Positions 10,846 to 22,771 of a stretch of 64,000 nucleotides of DNA are shown here, in pieces. Below the pieces are notes generated by a model. It had not been told where the DNA came from. It made no database searches and saw only the letters and a program-made list of their open reading frames with translations. This stretch comes from Melastoma dodecandrum (Eukaryota > Streptophyta > Magnoliopsida > Myrtales > Melastomataceae): assembly GCA_029817715.1 (NCBI GenBank), contig JARUPY010000088.1, positions 1,302,001 to 1,366,000 on the forward strand. The letters run 5' to 3'. The stretch's first letter is position 1. Every line of letters starts with the position of its first letter. The position numbers were made by a program, and so were the translations under genes.

Positions 10846-12007
10846 CGTTGGTGGTTGTTATTGTTCAAAAGGATGAGGAAGGCTCCCCTGCTTCAGCTGA
10901 TAAATACCCTTTCTTCTTCTTATTCTTCTTCTTCCTCCTTTTAGGACAAGGAAAACAGAACAGAAGCAGAAGAATGTAAGAAAAGGGGGAACTTTTAGGA
11001 AAGGTGGTAAGAAAAGAGGGGTGAGTCCTGGGGGTGTTTATAAAGTTTCAACCAAGTTTATGCTAATTTTAGGCTTCCCTAAACTTTGGGGGGACAAGTT
11101 TTTAGATGTTTTTTGATATCCAAAGAGGGGTTGGTCGTGCGTTCCCCGTTCTTCCCGATTACCCAAATTTACGGTTTTCTCGGTTTCAAACCTCTCTGAA
11201 AACTTGTTTACTGTTTGTTTCCCGACCTTGTCGGCAAAGCTAAAGAAATTGATTTGGGCCGGATTTGAATGGCGAGGCCCGTTTCCCTTATTTGGCCACA
11301 TTAATTTAAAATCCCTTTATCTCAAAAAAATGAAATTTCAAGAGTTATCCATTTATCGTTCTTACGTGAAGACCTTTCTTTAATTTTATAAAAAAAAAAA
11401 CATGTTTTAAAAATTCGTCTTTAGCGGCTGGTTTCCCGGGTTATTATTTTTTTTTTTAGTACACGAAACGACTCCTTTACTATTAGCAATGAAGTGGAGA
11501 AAGGGTTAGCTGTGGTTCAAAGGCAGGAAGAGCAAATACGAAGGTTGACCGCCACCCCACAAGCATAGGAAGAAGAAAAAGATAGTGTGGACCAAACCAG
11601 GACATCAAAAAAGGTTTATGTAAGAACAGAGGATGGGGTTGGGTGAGAGGAGGCATCCATCGAGACGACTTCAAATCCCCCACCACACACACACACACAC
11701 ACAAAAAGACCGAGAGACCAGACCGGCATGAAAGTTAGCGGGGGTGGGTGGAGGCAACCGATGGTTAGGTGATAATTACAATTCCAGGGGAATGCGAATT
11801 TTAGAAGGGCAGCCAGACGACTCCCTCTATATATCATTTCATCATCACAATCATATCACAATCTCCATCCCTCCCTCCCTTCCTCCCTACACCAACACCA
11901 ACTACTACAAACTCCTTTTGTCTCTCTCTCTCTCTTACAAAACACACACCAAACCCATCTCTTCTCATTTTATTACAACTCCTCCATCAGCATCTTTGTT
12001 ATCTCCG
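10846..12007. other. divergent promoter region LEA_3 / PHR2
   Basis: This interval separates two genes transcribed away from each other. It holds a (CA)n run near 11683-11702, A/T homopolymers around 11390-11455 and a CT repeat near 11920-11934 in the PHR2 leader. No gene is seen. Confidence 0.6.
11828..11835 (+). promoter_or_regulatory. TATA box of PHR2
   Basis: TATATATC about 180 bp upstream of the PHR2 start codon, followed by a pyrimidine-rich leader. Position and sequence only. Confidence 0.5.
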
Positions 12008-14002
12008 ATGGCTTCTTCCCACCCCAAATTCGTCGATACTCAAGAGGACTCCTTCTCCTCCTCCTCCTCCTCCTCCCCACAGGAGCAGCTCCCGCCCCCC
12101 TTCGCCACCCTCTCCATCTCCCAATCCCTCTCCACCGTCCTCCCCTCACACTTCCTCCGCCAACCCAAGTCCGCCTCCCTCTTCTCCTCCCCCTCCGTCA
12201 GGCTCCCACCCACCCAGGCCTCCTCCCTCTCCCACCTCTCCCTTTCCTCCGTCTCCTCCCCGACCCCTTCCCGCATCTCCTTCCGCTCCACCATCTCCGC
12301 CAACCCCCTCCAGTCCCCCCTCACCCTCGGCCCCCACCGCCCCCTCGATCCCTCTGGTGCCGCCGGCCTTCGTCGTGCTGCCATCGTCTGGTTCCGTAAC
12401 GACCTCCGCCTCCATGACAACGAGTGCCTCGCCTCCGCCAACAACGAGTCCCTGTCCGTCCTCCCCGTGTACTGCTTCGACCCGCGGGACTATGGGAAGT
12501 CCTCGTCCGGGTTCGACAAGACGGGACCTTTCCGCGCGTCGTTTGTGATCGAGTCCGTTTCTGACCTCAGGAGGAATCTCCAGGCACGGGGCTCGGACCT
12601 TGTGGTCCGCGTCGGGAAGCCTGAGGAGGTGCTCGTCGAGATGGCCAAGGCAATTGGGGCGGACGCCGTGTATGCCCACTCCGAGGTGTCTAGGGATGAG
12701 GTTAGGGCGGAGGACAGGGTCGGGGCCGTGATGAAGGAGGAGGGAGTGGAGATGAAGTACTTCTGGGGGAGCACGCTGTTCCATTTTGACGACCTGCCTT
12801 TCAAGGTGGAGGACATGCCGACCAACTACGGCGGGTTCAGGGAGAAGGTCCAGGGCCTGGAGGTGAGGAAGACCGTGGCCGCTTCTGACAACCTTAAGGG
12901 TCTGCCCAAGAGGGGTGATGTCGAGCCTGGCGAGATGCCAACATTGCTCGACCTGGGTGTCAATCCATCTGCTTCCATGGCTCAGGTAATTGTCCCCTAA
13001 GACTTACTAGGATAAATCTGCAGCAAGGACTTCCCGTTAGTTTGGCTGCCTCTCATCTGATGATCTGATTTTTGCGGAGATAGTTGGTGTTGCTGGTCTG
13101 GAGTAATGAACGAATTAGTTTATTGATTGCTATATGCACGAAGGTTATCCCAGGAGTTCGAATCTTGAGCTGCATCTAGTATAACCAAATATGTTGCTGG
13201 TCTTTGGTACTGTTAGTGTCTGCATACTCTTATCTTCCAAAGGGGTATAGTCGTGAATATTTGGGCGATAGCACCCAGGATATTTCCAATACTGTGCATT
13301 TGTGGGAGCTGTATAAGCAAGATTGAGCGATTAACCATGTAGTTATGTTAGTTGTGTCTCTGCCTCGGTAAGCATTTGAAAGTAGAGGACTATCCTAAGC
13401 AGCGAATCCCGCGATGAAATATTGTAATGAGGTATTGGAAATGTTTGCAGGATGGAAAAGCAGCTTCCATGGTCGGCGGGGAGACGGAAGCCATGCAGAG
13501 GCTGAAGAAGTTTGCTGCGGAATGTCAGGCACAGCCTAACAAGGGGCAGAGCGAGAACAATGTTTATGGAGCCAACTTCTCGTGCAAGATATCTCCATGG
13601 CTGACGAACGGGTGCATCTCCCCTCGTGCCATGTTCGAGGAGTTGAAGAGCACCGCCGCCAAGTAAGAGTTAAACCACATCATCTCAAACTTCTCCCAGG
13701 TTACCCAATGATGTTTATGACACGGATCTCCTTCTCGACAGCGTGATCTCTGCTTCTTCAAAGAAAGGGGATGACGGGTCATCGGGTGCCCCCGGATCAA
13801 ACTGGCTGATGTACGAGCTGTTGTGGAGGGACTTCTTTAGGTACATTGCTCGACAAGTTCTCTTCTTGCACATCCATTTCCGACCACACAAACATATAAT
13901 AACTCCTATCTTCTCATGACCCGCAACAGATTCATCACCAAGAAGTACAGCTCCGCGACGTCCCTGGCCAACAGCGCCCCGGTTTGTGCAGGCACCGTGT
14001 GA
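12008..14002 (+). CDS. PHR2: blue-light photoreceptor PHR2 (photolyase homologue)
   Basis: Four exons, 12008-12985, 13451-13662, 13742-13840 and 13930-14002, with GT-AG introns, giving 453 residues. Residues 1-115 are Ser/Pro-rich and contain LPPTQASSLSHLSLSSVS, a block typical of PHR2 N-termini that could act as a plastid transit peptide. The photolyase antenna-type domain follows (RRAAIVWFRNDLRLHDNECL at about 118-137, YCFDPRDYGKSSSGFDKTGP, WGSTLFHFDDLPFK). Exons 2-4 hold GANFSCKISPWLTNGCISPR and WLMYELLWRDFFRFITKKYS. The protein stops soon after this, as in Arabidopsis PHR2 (about 447 residues), so it lacks most of the FAD-binding half of full photolyases. This is the family form, not a truncation. 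The photochemical role is uncertain. Confidence 0.93.
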
Positions 14003-14137
14003 ACGCGCATTCATCCCAGGATCCGATTGGAGTCTCCCTCTCCCGATCGTTAGAAGTCCTACACCTTCTAGTAGTTAGATCTGTGGGAATGGGATGAGAT
14101 ATCTCTGTGGTTTGTTGGGTTTGTTCTTTACTCTTTT
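14003..14137 (+). other. PHR2 3' region ending in a 9-bp target duplication
   Basis: Probable 3' UTR of PHR2. The last nine bases, 14129-14137 (tactctttt), are repeated exactly at 22882-22890 on the far side of the virus-bearing insertion. Confidence 0.5.
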
Positions 14138-14249
14138 GGCTTAATTATCCAATATATCCTCAACTTTACTCCTTTTTTCTGATTTAATCCTGGAGTTTAA
14201 AACTGTATCTCCAGATAACCCGTACTTTCGACTTGTTTCAAAATTATCC
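14138..14249 (+). repeat. left inverted arm
   Basis: Pairs with 22772-22881 in reverse complement, roughly 65-75% identical by eye. Weaker similarity continues inward to about 14290 (GAGCTT-GAT block). Confidence 0.75.
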
Positions 14250-14311
14250 TCTTTTTATCTAAGCTCCTGAGATTTCCTCAGACAATTTAGAAAATTAATT
14301 CTTCTTAAGCG

Positions 14312-14323
14312 GCTCTGATACCA
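14312..14323 (-). other. caulimovirid tRNA-Met primer-binding site
   Basis: The minus strand reads TGGTATCAGAGC, the minus-strand DNA priming site of Caulimoviridae. There is no LTR next to it, which argues against a copia origin. It lies near one end of the viral segment, so the integrated genome was opened close to this site. Confidence 0.8.
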
Positions 14324-14374
14324 ATTATAATCAACCATATATCGAACTTAAGAAGATTTTCTCAATTGTCTCTG

Positions 14375-14650
14375 TCACCGGCGTTCCGCCAACCTCGAAT
14401 ACTCGTTTGAGTATTTCGAACTTGCCGCAAACCCAAGATTGGATTTACCTTCAGGGAAATATTCCTCAAATTCACTCTGCAGGAGAGTCAGCTCTTCTAA
14501 TTTCTTAGAATAGCTATCCACAAGTTCAGACAGCTGTTGGATTTGCGCTGAGATACTTGCCAGTCGATCTACTACCGTATTTAGAAGTCCAGTAGCAGAA
14601 TCCTTGCCCACACCCCGTGATCCAGATGTAGAAGTTCGGGATTTGGACAA
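14375..14650 (-). pseudogene. viral leader-region small ORF
   Basis: A 91-residue frame between the putative promoter and the primer site. It is Ser/Thr-rich at its start and has a heptad-like stretch (LASISAQIQQLSELVDSYS) that could form a coiled coil. Small ORFs are common in caulimovirid leaders. No function assigned. Confidence 0.4.
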
Positions 14651-15143
14651 TCAGTCATAAGACTCTTGCTTTCGCAACTGTCGTGCTGTTGCACCACCTT
14701 CACAATCTTATTAGATTATGACGATTATCATAAACTACACAGCGGAAAGTTTATCATACCTTAACTTAGTGGGTTGCTCAGAGGGTTCACCAAGCTTCGC
14801 AACAATAGAAATCCAAGAGAAGCACAATTCTCTAACTAGAGAATTCAGCGAAACGTATCCGCAAACTGGAGAGGCTCTTCTGTGTCGTTCCAATGCCCTT
14901 ACTCTGAGGGTCTTATATAGACACTCCTCATCCCAAGGTTTCAGCCCAAGGCTATACTCCCTACAAGGCTCTTGATCTTTTGATCTGACCTTTCGTTAGT
15001 CTTAACCAATGTTGATTAATTCTAACCACCTTGCTCTTGGTTCCTTAAGGTATTCGAGAGCGATTCAGAGATTTCTTACTCAGAGTTTTTGAGAGAGAAT
15101 TTCTCTATTTGATTCGCCTCCCCAAATGAGGTAGAGGGCTTGT

Positions 15144-15154
15144 GAATATATACA
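15144..15154 (-). promoter_or_regulatory. candidate viral pregenomic RNA promoter (TATA)
   Basis: The minus strand reads TGTATATATTC and is followed about 30 bases on by CT-rich sequence. It is about 0.8 kb upstream of the primer-binding site, the expected order for a caulimovirid pregenomic RNA start. Inferred from position only. Confidence 0.4.
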
Positions 15155-15301
15155 CAAAGGAGCTGGTGCCTATGCACTGTTTGCCAGCTCAAAAGTAAAA
15201 GGAATCTAATTATTTCAAAAAGTTAGTGGGGTCCTAAAACCGACCAAAAATGTCCTTAGTCTAACTTTATACAGTTGTCTTCTCCCGTCTGCATTGGCGC
15301 A

Positions 15302-16600
15302 CTATCCTTGGGAGATTCCTTCTTTGTTGTTGGCGGTTGAAGCATCGCCAACTCCTTCTTTTTCTGAGAGTCCCGGCTTATCTTGAACTGCTTCAAGAAT
15401 CTGTCGTGATATTTGTTGGGCTCTCTTATCATGCTCGATTTGCTGATTCAGGGTCTTCTTGTCTGTGAAATCAGCAATCTTGCTCCAAACCTCGAAGGTG
15501 TCGGTTCGGAGGTGCAGCTCAGAGTTCTCTTTCCTCCAGAAGCTATCTAGAAGGTCGAGCATTCTCTTGCCATCCTCGGTCTCCTGCTTGTTCGTCGATG
15601 AAGCTTAAGTTTGACCGAAGAATCGTGACGGTGATCACACCATCACAGAGCACGTAGTATTCGTCCTTGCGGGCTAACACATGCTCTAGCACGTCTTTAA
15701 GGAACTCAACTTTTATGGCTTATTTTCGGACAGTCTTGTCCTTGTAGTATTTCCGCCATAACCCTCTCTGATCGAGGTCTTGTTTATGAGGTTCTGTCAT
15801 ACGTCTACTCTCACATGGATGGATGTCCCATACTTGCAGATTTTGAAGTATACCTTCCCATACTGCGGGATGGTCTTCTTCCTCCATCATTGTGCTAGTA
15901 ATCAATGCCGTGGCATACTTTGGTCCGTAGCCTAGGCATCCGAGTATATACCTTACTAACGTAGGCAGGGGTTCCATACATTCTGGTTCTGATCTGTCGA
16001 TCTCCAGCATGGTCAACAAACCCAGCATACACATAAGGCGCTGCTACTCCTACCATATCTGAGTGTATCCTCTCAGAGTCGGCCACTTCCCCAATATCCA
16101 GTGTAGATACCGGTTGAAGCACAGTGTTTTCCTCAAGAGAGGATTCACTCATGTCTACTGTTACCATTGGGACGTCATATTCTCTAACTTCTCCCGGTAT
16201 TATAGACATTGTTGTGGAGAATATCTGCTGTCTTTCTTTCTCAAAATCGAGACAGCTCCTCCTCACCTGAAGTCATAACCGATAATTTAAACTCCAGATC
16301 TTTGATGTACTCAACGGTCTTTCTTGCAAAAAACTCAATCTGGCGCTTTTTATTCATGCTTGATGCCAGCCATGAGTCCTCCACAGACCACTGCCGCATC
16401 CCAACTTAGGGATTCGTCCTCAAATGAGTCTTCATCAAAAACCAGGATCCTTCCAGATCCTCTTGGTTTTTCCCAACATGGGCCTTTGCCATCGTGGTTT
16501 TTACCTCCGTGACTGCTGTCACCGGACTCCTTGACTGAGTCTTTCACAGGAATTACTTCCTCAAGGCTTTCCTTCTTTTCAAGGTTACCTTCCAATGCTG
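15302..16600 (-). pseudogene. viral 3' coding region, unassigned, broken
   Basis: Frames 16350-16595, 15895-16266, 15720-16034 and 15302-15562 follow one another on the minus strand with frame changes. They lie downstream of the polymerase and before the promoter, where caulimovirids often encode a transactivator/inclusion-body protein. I see no diagnostic motif and assign no function. Confidence 0.4.
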
Positions 16601-16729
16601 CGTAAGCACTTCCAAAGTCGAAGTATTGCTCATCACTCCATTGCAGCCGCTTCCTCTGGTTCTCCCCTTGGTTCAGGGTCTACCACTTGGATTGGCTCGC
16701 CAATCATGGCCTTAAAACTTAGCCTCTTC

Positions 16730-17600
16730 TCAGCGTATTGTGTTTCCATATCTTCTTTTCTGTTCTTCCTTGCTTTGTAACAAAGCCTTGTAGGATTTCA
16801 CAGCTTGATTAATGGAAATTTTCTGCTCTTGGCTAAGTGGTTTCGGCAGTAATTGAACTGCTCTATGGTCAATGGAGACCACCAAGGTTTCTTCAACCTT
16901 TCCGTCCTTCTTAGGACCTTCTTTTGTAGAATCGTCCCCTTTGGGACCAGAAGATTTAAGTCTCTTGGCTTTCCTCTTCTTCCTGGCTTTCTCCTCCGAC
17001 TCGGCTCTTGCCTTATCTTTTAGATCTGCCATTTTCGTGTCTCCTTTGGAGCTTTCCTCCTTCGGATTTACCATCTTCTTTTGAAGATCTTTCGTCACAT
17101 CTCTTTCAGAGTTGGTGTTACCCTTCTCCTTCAGATCTGTCTTTCTTCCTCCTTGGGAAACACTCGCTTTCTCTTTAGGATCGGCTATTGCCTTTCCTTT
17201 AGATCCAGCCATCCTCTTCTGGAAATTCTTTCGCCTTTCCCTTAGATCTGGCTTCAGCCTCTTCGGGATTAGCCATCTCCTTCTGGGAGATCTAGTTTCG
17301 CCTTACTCTCGGAGTCAGCTTTTGCTTTCCTCCTTAAGTTCAGCCTTCCCCTTCTGGAATCCGCAGTTTTCAGCTTCTTAGGACACTCATAATAGCGATG
17401 CCCGAGTTGCTTACACTGCCAGCAAAGCACTGCTGCCTTTGTTCCTGAAACAGAACCAGCATCACTATGCTCACCATCTCCCTTGTTAGGACTACCTTTC
17501 GGGAGTGTCCCTCCTTCTTGCATCCCCAGCATATCTTTCTCTTTGCAGCAGGATCCATCTGCAGATTTTTTAGAAAGAGAGGTGTTTGCAAGTTCTCTAG
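16730..17600 (-). pseudogene. viral region after RNase H: CCHC knuckle and Lys-rich segment
   Basis: The frames here carry a cysteine cluster (CWGCKKEGHS in one frame, CWQCKQLGHRYYECPK in another near 17385-17435) and then a very Lys/Glu-rich, low-complexity segment (16730-17212). The knuckle is intact, but the coding path changes frame around it. Position downstream of the polymerase is unusual for a coat-protein knuckle and may mark a second ORF. Confidence 0.5.
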
Positions 17601-18312
17601 AGAGAGAGTCAGCTATTATGTTGTGGTCGGGACTTAATGTATTCGACCTCGTATTTAATAAGCTTAACAGTTCCTGCAACCTAAGAGTCTAGTTTGCCTA
17701 GCTTCCTTAAGGTTCAGACTCATAAACCTTTTTACATAGGTCGAGTCAGAGCGCACTAAAAAATGCTTTCGGTGCCAAAAAGATGTTAAAAAGCCTTTAT
17801 TCCATATTTTAAGGCTAATACTTCCTTTTCATGTATCGGGTACCGTAGTTCGTACCCCTTGAAGCTTCCCGACCAGTATTTGCATACCGGTTCTGGTTTT
17901 TTCGTCCTCTAATTTTGAGAACTCTGCTCCCACAATAATTTTCAGAAGCATCAACTTCCAAGACTAATTCGTCTTTGTCAGAAGGTAAAGCTAACTGTGG
18001 CAAATTCTTTACCTTTGCTTTAATCCTTCTAATGGACTGAGTGTCTTCATCTTCCCATTTCCAAGGATTTGTAGAAGAGGTTTTCTTCGCAATCCTACTT
18101 AAGTCTCTGGAAAGATCTTTCACAAACTTTCTTGCATAGTTTGCGCATCCACAAAACCTTTGGACTTGCTTTCTATCCTCAAGTCTGTCAGGAAAATTAA
18201 CTATTCTTTCAGCAATATGATTTTGCAGTTTAATTTTTCCCTGCTCAATCTCCATGCCTAGAAAGTTAACTGATTCCTTAAACCACTCTATCTTCTTTTC
18301 TGATAGAATCAT
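17600..18312 (-). pseudogene. caulimovirid RT connection and RNase H, broken
   Basis: 17815-18312 contains NFLGMEIEQGKIKLQ (RT thumb) and ELVLEVDASENYCGS (the first RNase H Asp in the caulimovirid setting). The RNase H end HNIIADSLSREL appears near 17600-17640 after a frame break at 17680-17815. Confidence 0.82.
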
Positions 18313-18354
18313 ACCTTCTCGTCGGAAAGATATCAGTCACCTGATCAAGGTGTC

Positions 18355-18894
18355 TCATGTGGGTTCATCCTCAGTCTGGCTGTAGATTAGCACATCGTCT
18401 ATATAGACTGCACAAAATTTTCGGATTTGCTTGAAAGCATTATCCATTTTGCGCTGAAACACGCCTGGAGCATTTTTCAGACCGAATGGCATAACCAACC
18501 ATTCAAACATTCCTCGCGGAGCATTGAAGGCAGTTAGAGGAACCGACTCTTCTTCCATCTTGACTTGCCAGTATCCACTTTTCAAGTCAAATTTAGAAAA
18601 GTATTTTGGTTGACTCAAACTAATCCTATCAATAAGATCTCCCGCAGTTGGAATCTTATAGCCATCGTCCTTCGTAGCTTTGTTAAGCTGACGATAATCT
18701 ATAACCATTCGTGCTTTACCTCGCACCTGCTCTGCATGGTTAATTACCATAAAGGCTGGACTAGAATGCGGACTATAACTGTCCCTAATCAAACCCTTTT
18801 TAAGCAACTCAGGAATTTGTTTGTCAAATTCCTCAACCATCTCAGCCGTATATGTAATGTTTCTGGCTCTTATTATGGTTCCGGGATCCTTCAA
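18355..18894 (-). pseudogene. caulimovirid reverse transcriptase domain
   Basis: A continuous 179-residue frame with the family's landmarks: ARMVIDYRQLNKATKDDGYK, KFDLKSGYWQVKMEEES, MFEWLVMPFGLKNAPGVFQR and the active site AVYIDDVLIYS, catalytic Asps intact. The DDGYK and EWLVMPFGLKNAP wording is that of Caulimoviridae rather than Ty3/gypsy elements. The flanking frames are broken, so the polyprotein is not expressed as a whole. Confidence 0.9.
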
Positions 18895-19274
18895 CTCTAA
18901 TTTAGCCTTTAGGCCATTTCGAGTCCATAACTTTTAGTGGATCTTCACTAAAGTTATCGGCTAGTTTTATCAGGAACTTATCCCATTTCATTCCTGTTAA
19001 CTTTACAGCCATACACACTTCCTGTTTTGGATTTGTAAACAGGTCGTCATACCAGCTACTATTACTGGTACTCGTTGGAGAAAACAGGGTTTGTACCCAT
19101 AGTTCGTTCTCATCCATCCGTATATCACCACGTTGAGCTCGCACTCTGAAAGCTCTTTCACATGGGATATCACCACAGTATTCTGTCCGTTTTACCGGAT
19201 AGAAGCCAAATTTTAACCGAAGTCTAGGCTCTTGTAGAATACTTATTTTTACCCCCCTATGGAAACATCATTTT

Positions 19275-19637
19275 TCATTTTGCACAAAAGGAAGGTTTTC
19301 CTTTTGTCCCTTTAAAAAAGGCGTTACCAATAATGATGTCGGCCTCTAGTAAAGGATGTGCAAGAATCTCTTTAATGATGAACTTTTGTCCACCAATAAA
19401 GACAGGCACGTTGTTTGCCTTATGACCAACCATTGTAGCCATACCATCGACGTTAACCATGTGGATGGGTTTCTGCAGTGGTTCCCACCACTCATCTGGT
19501 AGAGCATTGAGTCTGGCACAAGTTGTGCTACACCCAGTGTCTATCAAAGTATCCAGGGAATACTCATAGTATCCAGGAAATTTGAAGGTTAGAGCCACAT
19601 ATGTGCTCAAGTCTTCCTTCCTAACACTAAAACCCAA
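19275..19637 (-). pseudogene. caulimovirid aspartic protease domain
   Basis: Contains LDTLIDTGCSTTCARLNALP with the D-T-G active site, and the later hydrophobic EADIIIGNAFF. It lies just upstream of RT, with a frame break at 18902-19275. Confidence 0.8.
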
Positions 19638-20102
19638 TATTCTCAGGTACCTTCAGGGATGGTTCTACATCCTCCAGATATCGTCTATTGCAATAGACCT
19701 TTGTTTGCTATCTGCTCGATAACCTCACAAACTTCAGGAATCTCAGATAAAGAGTTACTAACATTAGATACTCTTAACATCCGTATAGACTCCTCTCTGG
19801 TTGATCTACAGGGTCTTCATAGACCGGTAATGATACCTGTCTATACCCTACGATTCTACCCGTATGTTGCGACGGGGTTCTTGAATCAACAGACCTTCGA
19901 GACATCTCTTCTATTAGTGGAGGTGCACTTGCAGCCTCTGGTCGAGAGACTATTACGTCTTCTCCCACATCACTAAACTCTTGAAGAGACTTCAGAGGGC
20001 GTTCTATTGAACGGCTCTCTCAGGATTGGCATCCTCACAGGCAAATGCCTTTCAGCCCTTTCGCTAAGCATAGGTAAATGCCTATCAGCTCTAAAACTGT
20101 CT

Positions 20103-20864
20103 CTAGACGGGTTCACCCAACATCAAAGTAATCTCGTTACCTCTTTGTCGGATATTGGCCGCACTAATTGGCCTAGAGCTATTACCAGGTTCAGTCATAA
20201 CCCAGTTTCTTGGCCAGGTTAACTCTAATGGGTTTACCTCTCGCCTGTGAAACTGTTGGTAGTTATTGTGACCTTCTTCGAACAACTCAGTAAGTCTTGA
20301 GATGTTCCTCACACCAGGACTAGTTGTATTTACCAATCGGTAAATCACTCTAGTGTGATACGCCAAGAACTTAGCCTGGGAATTCATCCTATCCATATTC
20401 ATTGATTTAATCCTTAAGGTCAATGAATTTCGCAAACAGCGATCGTTCAGGGCCATCATGAAAATTTGGATGGACCTGGAACCATACAGGGCCATGCGCA
20501 AGGTTGGCCTGTATTCCTGATATCAACTGATCTCTAAAACTCTCGCCACCGTTTTATCGATCACAGCTGCTACCACAGGACTATCCGCTGGTAAATGAAA
20601 CAGCGGGACTAATCCTATCTGGATCAACCCAATATGTATATAGTTATATACACCTCTCGCGTTACGCATGGTATCTCTTATGCGTTGTACATTCAAGAGT
20701 GGGATATCCAAAGTCTCAAGCTCAGTGCTTGTGACTTGAGCTGTCGCCTCTGTCTGCGAGATATCTATTGTAGATCGAAACCTAAATCTCGATACTTCAT
20801 AAAATTCTCTTTGCATTGACATTTGGCAACCTCCATTCCAGAATTGACTGGGATGGATCTTCAT
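20103..20864 (-). pseudogene. caulimovirid movement-protein domain
   Basis: Two frames (20523-20864 and 20103-20501) show YNYIHIGLIQIGLVPLF and later AVIDKTVARVLEIS, similar to the 30K-type movement proteins of Caulimoviridae. A movement protein between a coat-type zinc knuckle and the protease separates this from retrotransposons and recalls the coat-movement-protease-RT order of cavemo-/solendovirus-like genomes. A stop separates the halves. Confidence 0.7.
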
Positions 20865-20890
20865 ACTGGCGGGTTTCCTCCAGTATCTGA

Positions 20891-22770
20891 TTAGTGGTTT
20901 CCAAGGGAACCCAACTCATCTCCATCTCCTTCCCTTTCTGCTCGCATCATGAACAGATGTTCGGTCCAGAAATCAGAATCATCATCTGAGTCTGTATCAT
21001 AATTAGACACAACCTCATATATTGATTCTACTTCCGAATCTAGATCGGAAATCTCTTGCTCATCGATTGGCTCGTAAGCAAGGATTTCTTCCTCACGATT
21101 CCTGTCATCTAGGAAGACCATACGGAGTCTTTCTCTCCTTTGGTTCTTCTTTGGACAATTGTCCGCTTTGTGGTCTTTTTGACCCACAAAACCAGCAGCA
21201 ATTACAACTGCTCAAAGGTTTCCCTTTTGGGCATTTAGGCTCTCTACCATGCTTTCTCTTGAAAGCATTCAATCCTATCTTTATCCTTCAGGTTATCCCT
21301 TCTCCTTACAAACCTTCTTGGTTTGTAAGCAGGACTTCCCCTTTGCTTACGCTGGGCGTTCCTTCTTGGGCCAAACTTTCTTTTTGTTGTACCCAACGAA
21401 CTTCCTTGTTTTACGAGGAAAGTTCCTTCTCTGCAAAGAGTCTCCTGGAGTACTGCGAGTTTCGCATCCGTACCCTTCCAGGTACATACTCTATCTGAGA
21501 ACAACAGCTCTTATTCAGGTAAGGTAGCTTCTTAGCTGCCTCTTTTACCTGGAGCTCAGTACATGCTTTACGCATTGCGTACTTTTACCGCCTGAATTTT
21601 TCCTCCGAGTCCCGAGACTATCTTTTCCTCACTCAGAAGTAATTCATAGGAACTTTTGCGCTACTTCCGGCCAAGGTTCGGGGAGTTTTGCAAAAAAGGT
21701 TCCTAATATGAACTGTTGAGATACTACGTCCAGATTGTAATAATACTTTCTGAAATTCACATACGTAGTTATCAAAATAGCACATATCACAGATCTGTAG
21801 TTTAACCAGAGCTGTCAAAGACTGCTCTTTTTTTTCCACTGTCTCAGTGGATAACGAGAAACCACAGAACTCTCGTTTCAGGGCATCAGCGATTATTGCC
21901 AATACTCCGTCAAACCGTTAGCGCTTGATCTATCTTTTCCTTAATGTCTGTGTGCGCCACTAAGGTTTTCCAGTATTTTTGCGCTGTACCCATGAGGGCT
22001 GCCACACACAATTCATAGACTGCTCCAGGAGGAACTCCTCCTGCAGACGCCGTCATTCGAATAAGTGATAACCACTCTCATCTATCTTTTCAGATACATG
22101 CTTTTCACAATCTATGTCTAGAAAAGCACCAGGGGTAATTATTGGCTTTAAAATATTATCCCTAGGGACAAACTCTTGTTTAGTCCGATGAGGATAATCG
22201 GGCCTGTAAATTTCCCTCTTCGCAGTTACCAGTTCGTTAAACGTTCTATTGTCTAAATGAACTGGGGTATCTTCTGCCAGACCTAAGGCTTTCCTTAAGT
22301 CTTTTGCCAACTCTCCACTCTGGGAGTTCAAGTTTGCACTTTCGCTTTTGTGAGTCTAAAATGAAAGGGGCTACTGACTCCTTATACATTTCATCCACAC
22401 TTTTGCCTTGATTCTGTTTGGAATTTTTCTTCCTCCCAGATTCAATCTTTCGACTGGTTTTCCTGTAGTACTTCCAGTCCAGAGTCGCCTCGGCCTCAGG
22501 CCTTTTCAAACCTCTCTCTCTTTCCAGAGCGTCTAACATGGTGTTTACCATGGAGCCTACTTCCTTTGCCATTTGGTTTCGGCTTTCTAGACTTTCATTG
22601 CTCCCCTGAATGGTTAGCTGAGTTAAAATATCATTTATACTCTTGCTAACTCCAAAAGGAGACAATCTAGCTTCTGGAACGAACTCCAGTCGAGATGGGA
22701 GTCCCAGAAGGATTTCCCGAAGCTTTTCCTTCTCCAGGCCATTCAGACAAATCTTAATTATGAGCTTTGA
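20891..22770 (-). pseudogene. caulimovirid 5' ORF / coat-protein region, broken
   Basis: Frames 22246-22770, 22053-22331, 21633-21902, 21244-21504 and 20891-21187 make up the 5' part of the main viral ORF. Near 21160-21200 the two halves of a CCHC zinc knuckle sit in different frames (CCWFCG, then HKADNCPKK), followed by an acidic stretch around 20960-21080. Basic-knuckle-acidic composition fits a caulimovirid coat protein. At least four frame breaks show decay. Confidence 0.6.
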
Positions 22771-22771
22771 T

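Noticed and set aside
12040..12784. Two long minus-strand open frames inside PHR2 exon 1
   Set aside because: Shadows of a very GC-rich coding exon; the plus-strand frame has clear PHR2 homology and splice continuity.
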